Made by a program: the position numbers and the translations under genes. 57,619 bases of DNA, taken from positions 1-57,619 of the forward strand of contig DATKHB010000004.1 in NCBI GenBank assembly GCA_035510455.1, given 5' to 3'. This document shows, one piece after another, positions 9,169 through 18,055 of the stretch; within the stretch, counting starts at the first letter, position 1, and each line of letters opens with the position of its first letter. The DNA is from DATKGL01 sp035510455. GTDB taxonomy: Bacteria > Patescibacteriota > Saccharimonadia > Saccharimonadales > UBA4665. The notes beneath the pieces are model-generated. The model was not told the origin of the DNA. It made no database searches and saw only the letters and a program-made list of their open reading frames with translations.

Positions 9169-9197
9169 TAGACAAGTTATTATAATTTTGTTATAAT
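9169..9197 (+). promoter_or_regulatory. Promoter of the toxin-antitoxin operon
   Basis: A -35 box TAGACA (9169-9174), 17-bp spacer and perfect -10 box TATAAT (9192-9197) precede the antitoxin ATG at 9204 by 6 nt. Transcription would start at or within a base or two of the ATG, giving a leaderless mRNA. Confidence 0.75.
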
Positions 9198-9203
9198 AGA
9201 ATT

Positions 9204-9425
9204 ATGATACAAAGCATTCAAAAAATTATAAAGATTGGCTCTAGTGGCGGAGTTACAATCCCCGCAAAAGAGATGAAGCGCCAAAATATGAAATTTGGCG
9301 ATGATGTTGAAATTATTGTAAGATCTCTTGATAATACAAGCAGCGAAGATCAAAAAGTCATTAATGCAGCTAAAAGCACGCTGAATGATTACAAAAAAGA
9401 TTTTCAAAATCTTGCTAAAAAATGA
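9204..9425 (+). CDS. AbrB/MazE-type antitoxin
   Basis: This 73-residue protein begins with a swapped-hairpin AbrB fold: KIGSSGGVTIPAKEMKRQNMKFGDDVEI matches the pattern found in MazE, SpoVT and AbrB. The C-terminal third (from about residue 46) is charged and probably wraps the toxin. Its stop overlaps the start of the Doc-like toxin gene (ATGA, 4 bp), the usual coupling in toxin-antitoxin operons. AbrB-fold antitoxins normally bind their own promoter, so autorepression at the start-overlapping promoter is likely. Confidence 0.85.
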   Translation: MIQSIQKIIKIGSSGGVTIPAKEMKRQNMKFGDDVEIIVRSLDNTSSEDQKVINAAKSTLNDYKKDFQNLAKK

Positions 9426-9796
9426 GGTTAATCAATCTTGAGCAGCTACTAGAGATACACGCTTTAGTCTTACAGGAAACGGGTGGAGCGAGAGGTTTGC
9501 GTGATCTGGGGAGGCTAGAGGCAGCTTTAGCTACACAAACTCAAAATGTTTTCGGAGAAGAATTATACGATGGAACAATAGAGAAGGCTGCGGCATTAAT
9601 ACGTGGTATTATAGCCGATCATCCGTTCGTAGATGGCAATAAAAGAACCGCTTTCTTGGTTGGCTTAACTTTCCTAAAATTAAATTACATTGGTTTTAAT
9701 TTTAAGGAGGGCGAAATCGAAGAATTTGCAGTTAAGGTCGTCGTCAAAAAACTAGATTTAAAAGATATAGTCTCCTGGTTAAATCTGCATATCTGA
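9422..9796 (+). CDS. doc: Doc-family toxin (Fic fold)
   Basis: Doc toxins phosphorylate EF-Tu and stop translation; Fic relatives AMPylate targets. The 124-residue protein has the catalytic Fic motif HPFVDGNKRTAFL at about residues 67-79, matching the Doc form HxFxDANKR. The N-terminal region (IHALVLQETGGARGLRDLGRLEAAL) is typical of Doc. The usual partner is a Phd-fold antitoxin; here the partner is AbrB-type. Its ATG overlaps the antitoxin stop. I see no separate promoter or clear terminator. Confidence 0.9.
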   Translation: MRLINLEQLLEIHALVLQETGGARGLRDLGRLEAALATQTQNVFGEELYDGTIEKAAALIRGIIADHPFVDGNKRTAFLVGLTFLKLNYIGFNFKEGEIEEFAVKVVVKKLDLKDIVSWLNLHI

Positions 9797-9927
9797 GCAA
9801 CTTGCATATTGCATCTTGTCGCTGTGATTTTGTTATCTCACGAAATCATTGCATACCGATACTCTAACACCATCTACTATGCAAAATAGTCCAGTTAGTG
9901 CTACAATATTTATAGGGAAAAAACGTA

Positions 9928-9956
9928 TTGACATTTAAAACTTAATCTTTTATAAT
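9928..9956 (+). promoter_or_regulatory. Perfect consensus promoter of the sigma4-HARE gene
   Basis: TTGACA (9928-9933), 17-bp spacer, TATAAT (9951-9956). The predicted start near 9963 gives a leader of about 35 nt before the ATG at 9998. Confidence 0.88.
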
Positions 9957-9997
9957 TATAGTAATTAACAGAGAGTTACAGATAGGTAAGTGAGACG

Positions 9998-11041
9998 ATG
10001 CCAGACAAGAATACCGAGAAACCAACCATAAATATCGAGAAATACGTCTCGGATGTACTAAACTCAATAGAGCGCGAGCGAGAGCGCGAGATTGTTTCGC
10101 GCCGCTTTGGTCTATACGACCGAAAGGAAACACTTGAGCAAATCGGTGAATTATTGGGTATTACCAGAGAGAGAGTGCGACAACTTGAAAAATCGGTGGT
10201 CCAGAAGCTAAAGGGAGCAGGGGTTACCAAATTACCACATTTGACCGATATCCAGAAGTTATTTACTGACCAATTGGGCAAGATAGGGAACGTTGCTCGT
10301 GTATCTGATCTAGCAGGGAAGTTTACAAAAGACAATTCTAGAGTCGACCAAGCCCGGGTAGCTTTTCTAGCAGAACTTAGCCCAGAATTGACAGTAATCG
10401 ACGAGGACGATTTTTTCTATCACTCAGTATCCATAACTCAAGTACTTGATGAAAAGGCAATAAAGCAGCACGTCGGCGAAATAATTGAAGCAATTAAGTC
10501 TATTGCGGAGCCAACAACTATTGATGCTATCGTCAAAAAAGTTAAGTTTGATGACAAGAAGACCGTAGAAGCATTAGCGAGCATATCAAAACTATTAGCT
10601 ACGCTAAATGGTAGATGGGGTCTAATAAAGTGGCCTATGGTTAATCCTAAAAATATTCGGGATAAGATCTATGTGATTCTCAAAGAGAACGGCAAACACA
10701 TGCACTTTAACGAAATTGCCGCAGCAATTAAGAAATCAGATTTCAAACGAAAAGACGTAACAACCCAGGCAATTCACAATGAACTTATTAAAGATAAAAG
10801 ATTTGTTCTAATTGGACGAGGCATTTACGCGCTTTCTGAATGGGGTTACAAAAAAGGAACAGTATCAGACATCATTGCGGAAGTACTAAAAGAAGCTGGA
10901 AAACCTCTTCATAGAGATGAAATTGTTAAGAAAGTCTTGAAAAATCGATTTGTAAAAGAAACAACGATTCTTTTAAACCTCCAAGGACGACCTCAGTTTA
11001 AAAGAGTTGCCAAAGCTACCTACGATATAGCTGAAGACTAA
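9998..11041 (+). CDS. Sigma-70 region 4 / HARE-HTH regulator
   Basis: Residues 15-70 match sigma-factor region 4 (IEREREREIVSRRFGL, then LEQIGELLGITRERVRQLEKS), the part that contacts the -35 box. There is no region 2, so it cannot act as an ordinary sigma factor. The C-terminal half has two winged-helix repeats of the HARE-HTH type seen in RNA polymerase delta subunit (about 225-285, KENGKHMHFNEIAAAI; and about 290-345, KEAGKPLHRDEIVKKVL). It probably binds RNA polymerase or promoter DNA and modulates transcription. A perfect consensus promoter drives it. The middle part (75-220) is not recognised. Confidence 0.8.
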   Translation: MPDKNTEKPTINIEKYVSDVLNSIEREREREIVSRRFGLYDRKETLEQIGELLGITRERVRQLEKSVVQKLKGAGVTKLPHLTDIQKLFTDQLGKIGNVARVSDLAGKFTKDNSRVDQARVAFLAELSPELTVIDEDDFFYHSVSITQVLDEKAIKQHVGEIIEAIKSIAEPTTIDAIVKKVKFDDKKTVEALASISKLLATLNGRWGLIKWPMVNPKNIRDKIYVILKENGKHMHFNEIAAAIKKSDFKRKDVTTQAIHNELIKDKRFVLIGRGIYALSEWGYKKGTVSDIIAEVLKEAGKPLHRDEIVKKVLKNRFVKETTILLNLQGRPQFKRVAKATYDIAED

Positions 11042-11804
11042 TATAACCCCTCTGTAGTTCTCTCCTTACGAGCCCTGACGGAAAAGCAACAGGAGTGACA
11101 CTTCTTGATATATCCGTTAACTATCTGTTAGTTTTCTATTGTACAAAATACGAACAAGGTAACACGTCTGCTTGGGGGATTGGTACATTGGGGCAAGGCT
11201 TTAATTAATAGTAGGGGTCGACCGCGGAGTAGGGACTAAAAAACTTTGGGAGTAAACAAAAATGGGGAGGCATATATTTGATAGTAGAGAACAGCAACTG
11301 AACCTAGACGTGAGGTCGCACAATGTATATTTTACGACTCATCTATTAGTTATAAAGATGCTTAAGTATACCCCCCTTGTAGGGGACCGCTACCAAGCTA
11401 TTGGCTATAACGATCGTTTTTATTATTAACAGTTGCTTGCCGCTAAGTCTCCCATCATTTAATGCAAGGCCTAAAGTCTACTAGCACTTGGCCTCTCAAA
11501 ACCCGCCTAGTGTTTGTGATATAAACGACACACTACGAGACATTTGACTTTTCCACAGTTTGATCGTGAAATATTTGCTTTTTCCTATGTTTTATTTTTT
11601 TAAATAACTACCCTGCCTTTTTGGTCTATACACTGTTTTTCTCTACCCGACCCTACACATCTTATATATTATGATTCATTAATTTTTTACCCACATATAC
11701 ATATGTGAACAAAATACGAACTTTAGGGGAGAGTGGGCTACTTACGCCCCTAAAATATCTATGTAGTTGTGTCTATGCAGGAGGCTTACTTACCTATTAG
11801 TAAT
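11042..11804. other. Gene-free region between convergent genes
   Basis: About 760 bp between the 3' ends of the sigma4-HARE gene and the ftsQ-like gene. No frame of useful length on either strand looks coding and no tRNA fold was found. It contains a 13-bp direct repeat, ACAAAATACGAAC, at 11143-11155 and 11709-11721, a hairpin at 11722-11754, a small CCCC/GGGG hairpin near 11373, and a T-rich stretch near 11570-11700. No terminator is obvious directly after the plus-strand gene. Confidence 0.6.
11722..11754. other. Stem-loop of unknown role
   Basis: An 8-bp perfect stem, TTTAGGGG (11722-11729) with CCCCTAAA (11747-11754), encloses a 17-nt loop. There is no T-run on either strand, so it is not a standard terminator. 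One copy of the 13-bp repeat abuts it on the left. Confidence 0.5.
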
Positions 11805-11848
11805 AAAGAGGGGCGGGTTGGGCAACAATGCGTATTGCCCTCCTCTTT
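11805..11848 (-). terminator. Terminator at the end of the dcw cluster
   Basis: An interrupted stem pairs AAAGAGG (11805-11811) with CCTCTTT (11842-11848) and GGGCAA (11820-11825) with TTGCCC (11835-11840). It begins at the stop codon of the ftsQ-like gene. Short T-runs flank it on both strands, so it may work in both directions. Confidence 0.65.
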
Positions 11849-12807
11849 TACTTATAATATACCCTGCCCAAGACTCGAGCATCTATATATTGAGAAGGTG
11901 TTATCTTATTAGTTATCAGATATTGTCTGGCTGCTAGGAAAGTTCCTATCTGTTGTTTAGCATCTGCTCCGTCATCAAGATTAAACCTGACGAAGTATGC
12001 CACTCCCCCACCCGGGTACACATCTAGCTCTCTTGACTGCGAAGGCAGGACTAGTGAACTTATAGGAATACTGTTAGCTTTAAGCTGTTCTATTACCAGT
12101 TCTATGAAATTAACATCTCCTGTTGGTAAAGCTTCTTCACCTGGGCTAATTGCTATATTTGTTTGGTCTACTACCAACGGAAGACCAAGGTTTTGTACTG
12201 AAGTTAAATTACTAATTTTATCGATAGCTTTACCGTTCGAGTCGATCGCAAATGTCCCCGAACTTTCATTCTGTAAGATAATTACTGGGCTATCTGGTTC
12301 GATATAAATCGTCGGTTGGTTGCCTAAAAGAGGTAGCGTTATAGATACATTAGCCACTGCGGGAAATTGTTTCTGCATGTCTGAGGCAATCTGAGCGGTG
12401 TTCACTGTTAACTTATTCCTGTCATATAACGATTTGCCAAATAATTTTTCAGCATACTGCTGATACACCTTTGATGAACCCGTAAAAACCACAGAACTAT
12501 TCAAACCATTACTAAGAATTACGACCTTAGGATTGTTGCTTAAAAGGAGTTCGTAGCCTGCACAAAAAATTATGACTAGGATTGCCAAAACCGAAGGAAG
12601 ATACTTCCACCAGTGATTTTCGGATGTTGATGTAGGGTCATTTAAGTTTTTGCGACGGCCATCAACCCTACTAACATCTGTTGTGAGCTTCGTCTCCTTG
12701 CCGTAATACAGGAATGGACTGTTTTTTATAGAAGGCGTTCTGTCGCTTCTTAGGCTAAATTTAGTATTGGTTTGTTTGTCTTTCTTCATGTCAGCGCTTA
12801 ATGTCAT
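11848..12807 (-). CDS. ftsQ: FtsQ/DivIB-like division protein
   Basis: This is a bitopic membrane protein of the divisome. A basic, hydrophilic N-terminus of about 65 residues is followed by one transmembrane helix (about 68-90, YLPSVLAILVIIFCAGYELLL). The extracellular part starts with a POTRA-like segment and then a beta-rich domain (NVSITLPLLGNQPTIYIEPDSPVIIL). Similarity at this level is weak, so the name rests on topology plus position as the last gene of the dcw cluster, 15 bp after murG. It ends at a terminator. Confidence 0.75.
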   Translation of the reverse strand: MTLSADMKKDKQTNTKFSLRSDRTPSIKNSPFLYYGKETKLTTDVSRVDGRRKNLNDPTSTSENHWWKYLPSVLAILVIIFCAGYELLLSNNPKVVILSNGLNSSVVFTGSSKVYQQYAEKLFGKSLYDRNKLTVNTAQIASDMQKQFPAVANVSITLPLLGNQPTIYIEPDSPVIILQNESSGTFAIDSNGKAIDKISNLTSVQNLGLPLVVDQTNIAISPGEEALPTGDVNFIELVIEQLKANSIPISSLVLPSQSRELDVYPGGGVAYFVRFNLDDGADAKQQIGTFLAARQYLITNKITPSQYIDARVLGRVYYK

Positions 12808-12822
12808 GCCACCAATTATTTA

Positions 12823-13989
12823 TCAGCTTGCGATGTTAATGAGTATCTTTGCTAGGTCATGAGCCGAGTTGGGGTGAGAGATCTTACTTATAGCATCACT
12901 AATTTGTTCACGAGACTCTGGTGATTCTAATAGCTGGCAGATTGTATCAAGTAATTTGTTCTCGTCCTTACTTATTTCGTTTTCTGAAAGAATTATAGCG
13001 GCCGACATTTTCCTTAGGGCTTCGGCATTCTTTATTTGGTGACCGTTAGTAAGAAGCGGGTTGGGTATAATAACACAAGCTCGGCCTTGAATGGCAAACT
13101 CGGCGATGGCAGTAGCACCGGCTCTAGAAACAACCACATCAGCGGCACCACTATACCTGTACAAATCCTCAATGAATCCCTTAACAATAACCCGGTTCGT
13201 CTCATCGTCGGATATGGTGGCATTATATTGCTTCCTTACGTGATCCTCATTAGCCCGTCCGGCACCATGAATTATTACCAGATCATTATATCTATCTAAA
13301 AGCTTATGGATTATGCTTATAAATTGGGCGTTAAGATTTTTTGCACCCAAACCTCCACCGGTGATAAAGAGCATTTTATTGAACTTGCTCACTCCTAATT
13401 CTTCTTTGAATTTTTTCTGTTCACTTTTCCCAACTGTTGTAAATTTTGCGCTAACTGGCACGCCTACTGTATAGGTATTTGCCGCTGGGTAATTATAGTT
13501 CTCCTTGGGAAGCGCAACAGCGTGAGCAGCTGCCCGTCTAGAGATAAGACGATTGGCTAAACCTGGTACACCGTCCAGATCGTGTGTAATGTAAGGAATT
13601 TTGAGACTTGACGCTGCTATCCCAACCGGAACCCCAACAAACCCACCGCTCGTAAGTATGATATTAGGTCTAATCTTGCGAAGTAGAAACCAGCTTTGGA
13701 TTACCCCGACTATTACCCATATAAAATCGCGCAAATTCTTAAGATCGGTAGGTATGTCGAACAGTTGTTTAAGAACATTAACCCCGTGGTATCTTCTAAA
13801 CTTCCCCGACCTAACACTGTACACGCTGTCTATGTTGCTGTCTTTAGCCGGAATATCAAGCAAAGCATCCCCTCTTTGCCCGACGTAAAAAATTTTAGCA
13901 GAAGGATCTAGTTTGCGAATTTCATGTGCGACCGCTAACAGAGGGGTTATATGGCCCCCTGAGCCTCCGCCCGTTAGAACGACTTTCAT
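12823..13989 (-). CDS. murG: UDP-GlcNAc:lipid-I N-acetylglucosaminyltransferase MurG
   Basis: MurG transfers GlcNAc to lipid I to make lipid II on the inner face of the membrane. The N-terminal glycine-rich loop TGGGSGGHITPLLAVA and the C-terminal donor-binding region (SRAGATAIAEFAIQGRACVIIPNP) are clear. At 388 residues it is slightly longer than usual. The start is supported by a GGGAA sequence about 6 nt upstream. Its first 68 bp overlap the end of ftsW, indicating translational coupling. Confidence 0.96.
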   Translation of the reverse strand: MKVVLTGGGSGGHITPLLAVAHEIRKLDPSAKIFYVGQRGDALLDIPAKDSNIDSVYSVRSGKFRRYHGVNVLKQLFDIPTDLKNLRDFIWVIVGVIQSWFLLRKIRPNIILTSGGFVGVPVGIAASSLKIPYITHDLDGVPGLANRLISRRAAAHAVALPKENYNYPAANTYTVGVPVSAKFTTVGKSEQKKFKEELGVSKFNKMLFITGGGLGAKNLNAQFISIIHKLLDRYNDLVIIHGAGRANEDHVRKQYNATISDDETNRVIVKGFIEDLYRYSGAADVVVSRAGATAIAEFAIQGRACVIIPNPLLTNGHQIKNAEALRKMSAAIILSENEISKDENKLLDTICQLLESPESREQISDAISKISHPNSAHDLAKILINIAS

Positions 13990-15181
13990 ATCGCTTCCCT
14001 TCTACTGGCTCACTATTATTAGGTACAACGTGGCTCGTGTAACGTGATATTTGGAATACTAACCCTATAGCGGCCATTACAAATACAATACTCGTTCCTC
14101 CATAACTTACAAATGGTAAAGTTATACCCTTAAGAGGTAGTAGACCTATCATTGCTCCGACATTGATAATGGATTGGACACTAAGCCAAGCTAGAACCCC
14201 AACTACAATTAATCTAGTAAAATCAGTTGGGGCCCTTTCAATAATATTTTTTAGACGCCAAAACAAAGCTAGAAATATAACTAGTAGTAACGCTGAGCCG
14301 ATAAAGCCGAATTTTTCTCCAAAGATAGCGAATATAGAATCATTGGCCGGCTCCGGTAAGTAACCGTAGGCTTGTATGCTTCTACCCAGCCCTAATCCAA
14401 TTAACCCACCAGAGCCCACTGAAATTATAGCTTGGCACGCCTGGTAGCCAGTAGTTTGGCAGTTGCTAGTGGGATGAAGAAAAGTCAGAATACGACTCCG
14501 ACGGTAAGGAGTAGTCGATACTGCTAAAGTAGCAATTATGGCTATAATCACGCTTATACCGACTAGTTTTTTTAGAGGGATCCCAGCTACAAAAATCATT
14601 GCCACGATCATAGCAATCATTACTCCAGTAGAGCCCAGGTCGCTCTGAATACCGGCGACGACTATACCAACAGCAAAGATGGCAACTAGTATAGGTACAA
14701 TGGTTTTAGAATTCTTTAAAGTTCCGTTTCGGATATGATCTGCCAGAAAGCCAGCTAGCCATATTAAAAGGGCTATTTTTATAAGCTCTGCAGACTGAAA
14801 TGAAACGCCGCCAATCTGAATCCACCTATAAGCACCATTAACTTCTTGACCAAATAACCTAACAGCTAAGGCCGATAAAGCAGCCACTACTATTAATGGT
14901 TTCTGTAGTTTCTGCCAGAGAGATAGGGGCATGTTGGCGGCTATTATAAAAGCCACTATACCAATAGCAATAGAAATTATCTGTTTATTCACATAGTAGT
15001 TCTCGCTAACATTGCTGGTAATACTTAAGCCCGGGCTAATAGCGTAGATTACGACGAGGCCGATAGCCAACAGTACAGCAGATAGAATGAGTAGTCCGTA
15101 GTCAGGCCTATGTCTGCGGGGTAAGGTGTCTATAGGTAGGTTGGTGATTGTGCTGCTTCTTAATCTTAAACCGGTTATCAT
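13922..15181 (-). CDS. ftsW: Lipid-II polymerase FtsW (SEDS family)
   Basis: FtsW is the septal peptidoglycan glycosyltransferase that works with the class B PBP encoded two genes upstream. About ten transmembrane helices are visible. The family signature PLKGITLPFVSYGGTS lies near the C-terminus, and GAYRWIQIGGVSFQSAE matches the conserved Asn/Arg/Trp region. The 3' end overlaps murG by 68 bp and the ATGA start overlaps the mraY stop by 4 bp. RodA is the alternative for this fold, but the dcw context favours FtsW. Confidence 0.94.
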   Translation of the reverse strand: MITGLRLRSSTITNLPIDTLPRRHRPDYGLLILSAVLLAIGLVVIYAISPGLSITSNVSENYYVNKQIISIAIGIVAFIIAANMPLSLWQKLQKPLIVVAALSALAVRLFGQEVNGAYRWIQIGGVSFQSAELIKIALLIWLAGFLADHIRNGTLKNSKTIVPILVAIFAVGIVVAGIQSDLGSTGVMIAMIVAMIFVAGIPLKKLVGISVIIAIIATLAVSTTPYRRSRILTFLHPTSNCQTTGYQACQAIISVGSGGLIGLGLGRSIQAYGYLPEPANDSIFAIFGEKFGFIGSALLLVIFLALFWRLKNIIERAPTDFTRLIVVGVLAWLSVQSIINVGAMIGLLPLKGITLPFVSYGGTSIVFVMAAIGLVFQISRYTSHVVPNNSEPVEGKRYESRSNGRRLRGPYNPSVSGRT

Positions 15182-16224
15182 ATATATTTACCGATTAAGA
15201 AGACGACCAGACCTAAAAACGCTGCTATCTGGCCAATAATCCAAAATCGCATAGTAACTTTTGTTTCCGGCCACCCCATAGCCTCAAAATGATGGTGTAA
15301 TGGCGCAATCTTAAATATCTTTTTGCCGTTTCGGAGTTTCTTCGAATAAATCTGTAGTAGGCTAGATCCAGCATCCACAACGAACACTATGCCTATTATC
15401 GGCAACAGAAGAACGGTGTTAGTAATCATCGCCACGACTCCCAGAGCAGTACCCAGAGCAAAAGATCCTATATCACCCATAAAGAACCTTGCTGGAAAGA
15501 TATTAAACCAAGTGTAGCTCATTAGCGCTCCAACAATACATAAACAGAACCCAGCCACCCCAAACCTGCCTTCTAGGGCAGCGATAATGGCATAAACGCC
15601 AAAGGCGGTGGAGGCTAAGCCACCGGCCAGACCATCCAAGCCGTCAGTGATATTGACCGCATTGGCCGTTGAGACAACTACGAGCACAAAAATCGGTATT
15701 ATAAACCACCCAACGTGCCACGGAGTACTAACGAGTGGTATGTGTATGCTGTGAACATTCAATTTGAAGTAAAAATACCATCCGCCTATAAAAGCAATTG
15801 CAGTTATCAAAAAGAGTTTTAATTTAGATGACAGTCCGGCAGTCCCGGCCCCGCTACCCCTAATATTAATAATATCGTCAATCAAGCCAACCCCAGCAGC
15901 TCCAACGAATGCCGCCAATGGCAACCATGTGCTTGTCCTTCCTAGATTAAAGGACAGGGTGACAATTGCTACTGCAACCACGAATAAAAGGCCGGCCATA
16001 GTTGGAATGTGGCGCTTGTGCTTTTCTTCATGGAGTTTCTTGAACACAACTGCAACTTCTCCGGTGGTGGCCGTCTGCCTGGGTTTTTTCCACCACTGAT
16101 ATTTATATGCGATACCGGTGTAAAGAGGAGTAATTAACATGCTCAATACAAAACTAACTACACCTAGAACGACTATCCGAAAGAGCGTGCTAGTGTGAAC
16201 TGAAAAATTTATAATGTCTGCCAT
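15178..16224 (-). CDS. mraY: Phospho-MurNAc-pentapeptide transferase MraY
   Basis: MraY makes lipid I from UDP-MurNAc-pentapeptide and undecaprenyl phosphate. The multi-pass membrane protein has the catalytic Asp pair in GLIDDIINI, NAVNITDGLDGLAGG, FMGDIGSFALG and the APLHHHFE motif near the C-terminus. At 348 residues it is typical. It lies 41 bp after ftsI and overlaps the ftsW start. The Mur ligases that make its substrate are not in this cluster. Confidence 0.97.
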   Translation of the reverse strand: MADIINFSVHTSTLFRIVVLGVVSFVLSMLITPLYTGIAYKYQWWKKPRQTATTGEVAVVFKKLHEEKHKRHIPTMAGLLFVVAVAIVTLSFNLGRTSTWLPLAAFVGAAGVGLIDDIINIRGSGAGTAGLSSKLKLFLITAIAFIGGWYFYFKLNVHSIHIPLVSTPWHVGWFIIPIFVLVVVSTANAVNITDGLDGLAGGLASTAFGVYAIIAALEGRFGVAGFCLCIVGALMSYTWFNIFPARFFMGDIGSFALGTALGVVAMITNTVLLLPIIGIVFVVDAGSSLLQIYSKKLRNGKKIFKIAPLHHHFEAMGWPETKVTMRFWIIGQIAAFLGLVVFLIGKYI

Positions 16225-16265
16225 TTGTATGTTTAATTAGTCATTTATGATTATACGCTTTTCTG

Positions 16266-18041
16266 CTAAGTTTTAGGAGTTACATAAGCATCATTGATCA
16301 GCATATGAGCTAAATCAGCAAACACCGGTTGACCGCCATATGTACCGGCATAACCCGGGACACCAGGCTGAATATTATAAACGACAATTACATACTGAAC
16401 CTTGTCTCCACCGACGAAGCCGATGTATGTTCCGTTATATTTATTAGCATAATAGCCCCCACCGGGCTGGGCGATCTGGGCAGTACCTGTTTTCCCGCCA
16501 ACTATATAATTTGAGGGGAAATTCATATACGGAAATCCATCTAGAAGGTGCTGCTGAACAACATATTCCATTAATGGGATCATTTCTTGGCCAACTTTTG
16601 GAGCAACGGTGTCGGTTCTTACCACTTTCGGGTTGTTCGGTATAGTCTTACCGCTAGGAGTTATAGTTTCACTTACGAGCGTTGGTTTGTAGTAAGTACC
16701 GCCGTTAAGAATGCTGCTGTCTGCTGCAGCCATCTGCAAAGCCGTCACAGTGACGCCTTGGCCGAAAGCAGTGTTGGCGTATGTCAGGTCGATCGACGGA
16801 TCATTTATATCAGGAGCCGGGACTATGCCAGCTGCTTCATATCCCTGCTCAATTCCGGTAGGCTGACCCAGTAAAAAATGATTTACCATATATTCATGCC
16901 AGGCGTCGATACCCTTTTGGTCAATCTGCCCTCCCCCCATCTGCATTAACATCCAGGTTGCGCCAGTGTTTAGAGACAGATTAAGTACGCTGGCAATATT
17001 CTGCACGCGAGGGCCACCATCTTGCTCAATGTCGGTAATTTTAAAGCCATCTATGACCCACTGTGCTGGGTCATAGAAAGATGAGTTTGGCTGAATCACT
17101 CCCAGATCTAACGCCGCTGAAGTCGTCATAATCTTCATAGTAGAACCTGGCTCAATATCGTTAGAAACGGCTGCATTTTGAAAGACGCTGGGGTTTGTTG
17201 TAGATGAATAATTAGCTGGATTGTATGTTGGATAATTAGCCATGGCTTTTATCTGGCCAGTATAAGGATCCATAATAATGGCACTTAGAAGTTGAGACTT
17301 GGTCGATTGATAGTCTTTTTGAAGTATCTGTTCCATCTGGTACTGCATACCCATATCAAGCGTTGTAACCACCGTGTCACCGGGTACCGCTGGGGTTCGT
17401 ATATTTTTGCTTATGGCTACGAGCGGTACACCGTTGGCATCAGTTATAGCCTTTAACTCTCCTGGGGTGCCAGTTAATTCCTTATTAAGCGCTTGTTCGA
17501 TACCATATTCACCCTGAGCACTGTTATTTACGAACCCTAGAACTTGTGACGCCAATGAGCCGTCTGGATACACTCTGTAAGAGCGCCCCTGGGTACCAAC
17601 ACCTGGGAATTGATGGCTGAGAATTTTGCTTGATTCGCTAGCAGTTATCTGGTTGGCTAATACAACGTATTCCGTCCCCCGAGTACTCATAAGAGTCTTG
17701 TACTGATTGGCAGAGCCACCAATCACAGAACTAATAATCGATGCGTCATTTGAGATGTTCTTTATTAGAGGAGGGTCGGCGTATAAGGTATAGAGCGTTT
17801 GATTCAAAACTAAAGGGACCACCTCACTGCCCTGGTAGGCTTCAATGATCCCTCTGGTCGGCGGTATCTCGTACTGTTTCAACTGATCGCTAAGAGCGGC
17901 GGCATGATAATAGTTGTAGTGAAGAACCTGGACATAAAAAAGCCGGACAATAAAAATGGCAACAATGACTACTAAGGCCGTATAAAGTGACCGAACGCGC
18001 TTAACTGAACTGCTTGGTCTGGGATCGCTTGGGGCTCGCAT
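16266..18041 (-). CDS. ftsI: Class B penicillin-binding protein (FtsI/PBP2-type transpeptidase)
   Basis: This enzyme cross-links septal peptidoglycan. An N-terminal transmembrane helix (about 15-37, ALVVIVAIFIVRLFYVQVL) is followed by a dimerisation domain and the transpeptidase domain with SxxK in EPGSTMKIM, SxN in SLNTGAT and KTGTA near residue 518. There are no PASTA repeats. At 591 residues it is normal for FtsI. It follows the ftsL-like gene by 14 bp and precedes mraY, as expected for the dcw order. Confidence 0.94.
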   Translation of the reverse strand: MRAPSDPRPSSSVKRVRSLYTALVVIVAIFIVRLFYVQVLHYNYYHAAALSDQLKQYEIPPTRGIIEAYQGSEVVPLVLNQTLYTLYADPPLIKNISNDASIISSVIGGSANQYKTLMSTRGTEYVVLANQITASESSKILSHQFPGVGTQGRSYRVYPDGSLASQVLGFVNNSAQGEYGIEQALNKELTGTPGELKAITDANGVPLVAISKNIRTPAVPGDTVVTTLDMGMQYQMEQILQKDYQSTKSQLLSAIIMDPYTGQIKAMANYPTYNPANYSSTTNPSVFQNAAVSNDIEPGSTMKIMTTSAALDLGVIQPNSSFYDPAQWVIDGFKITDIEQDGGPRVQNIASVLNLSLNTGATWMLMQMGGGQIDQKGIDAWHEYMVNHFLLGQPTGIEQGYEAAGIVPAPDINDPSIDLTYANTAFGQGVTVTALQMAAADSSILNGGTYYKPTLVSETITPSGKTIPNNPKVVRTDTVAPKVGQEMIPLMEYVVQQHLLDGFPYMNFPSNYIVGGKTGTAQIAQPGGGYYANKYNGTYIGFVGGDKVQYVIVVYNIQPGVPGYAGTYGGQPVFADLAHMLINDAYVTPKT

Positions 18042-18055
18042 CTATAACAGTATAG

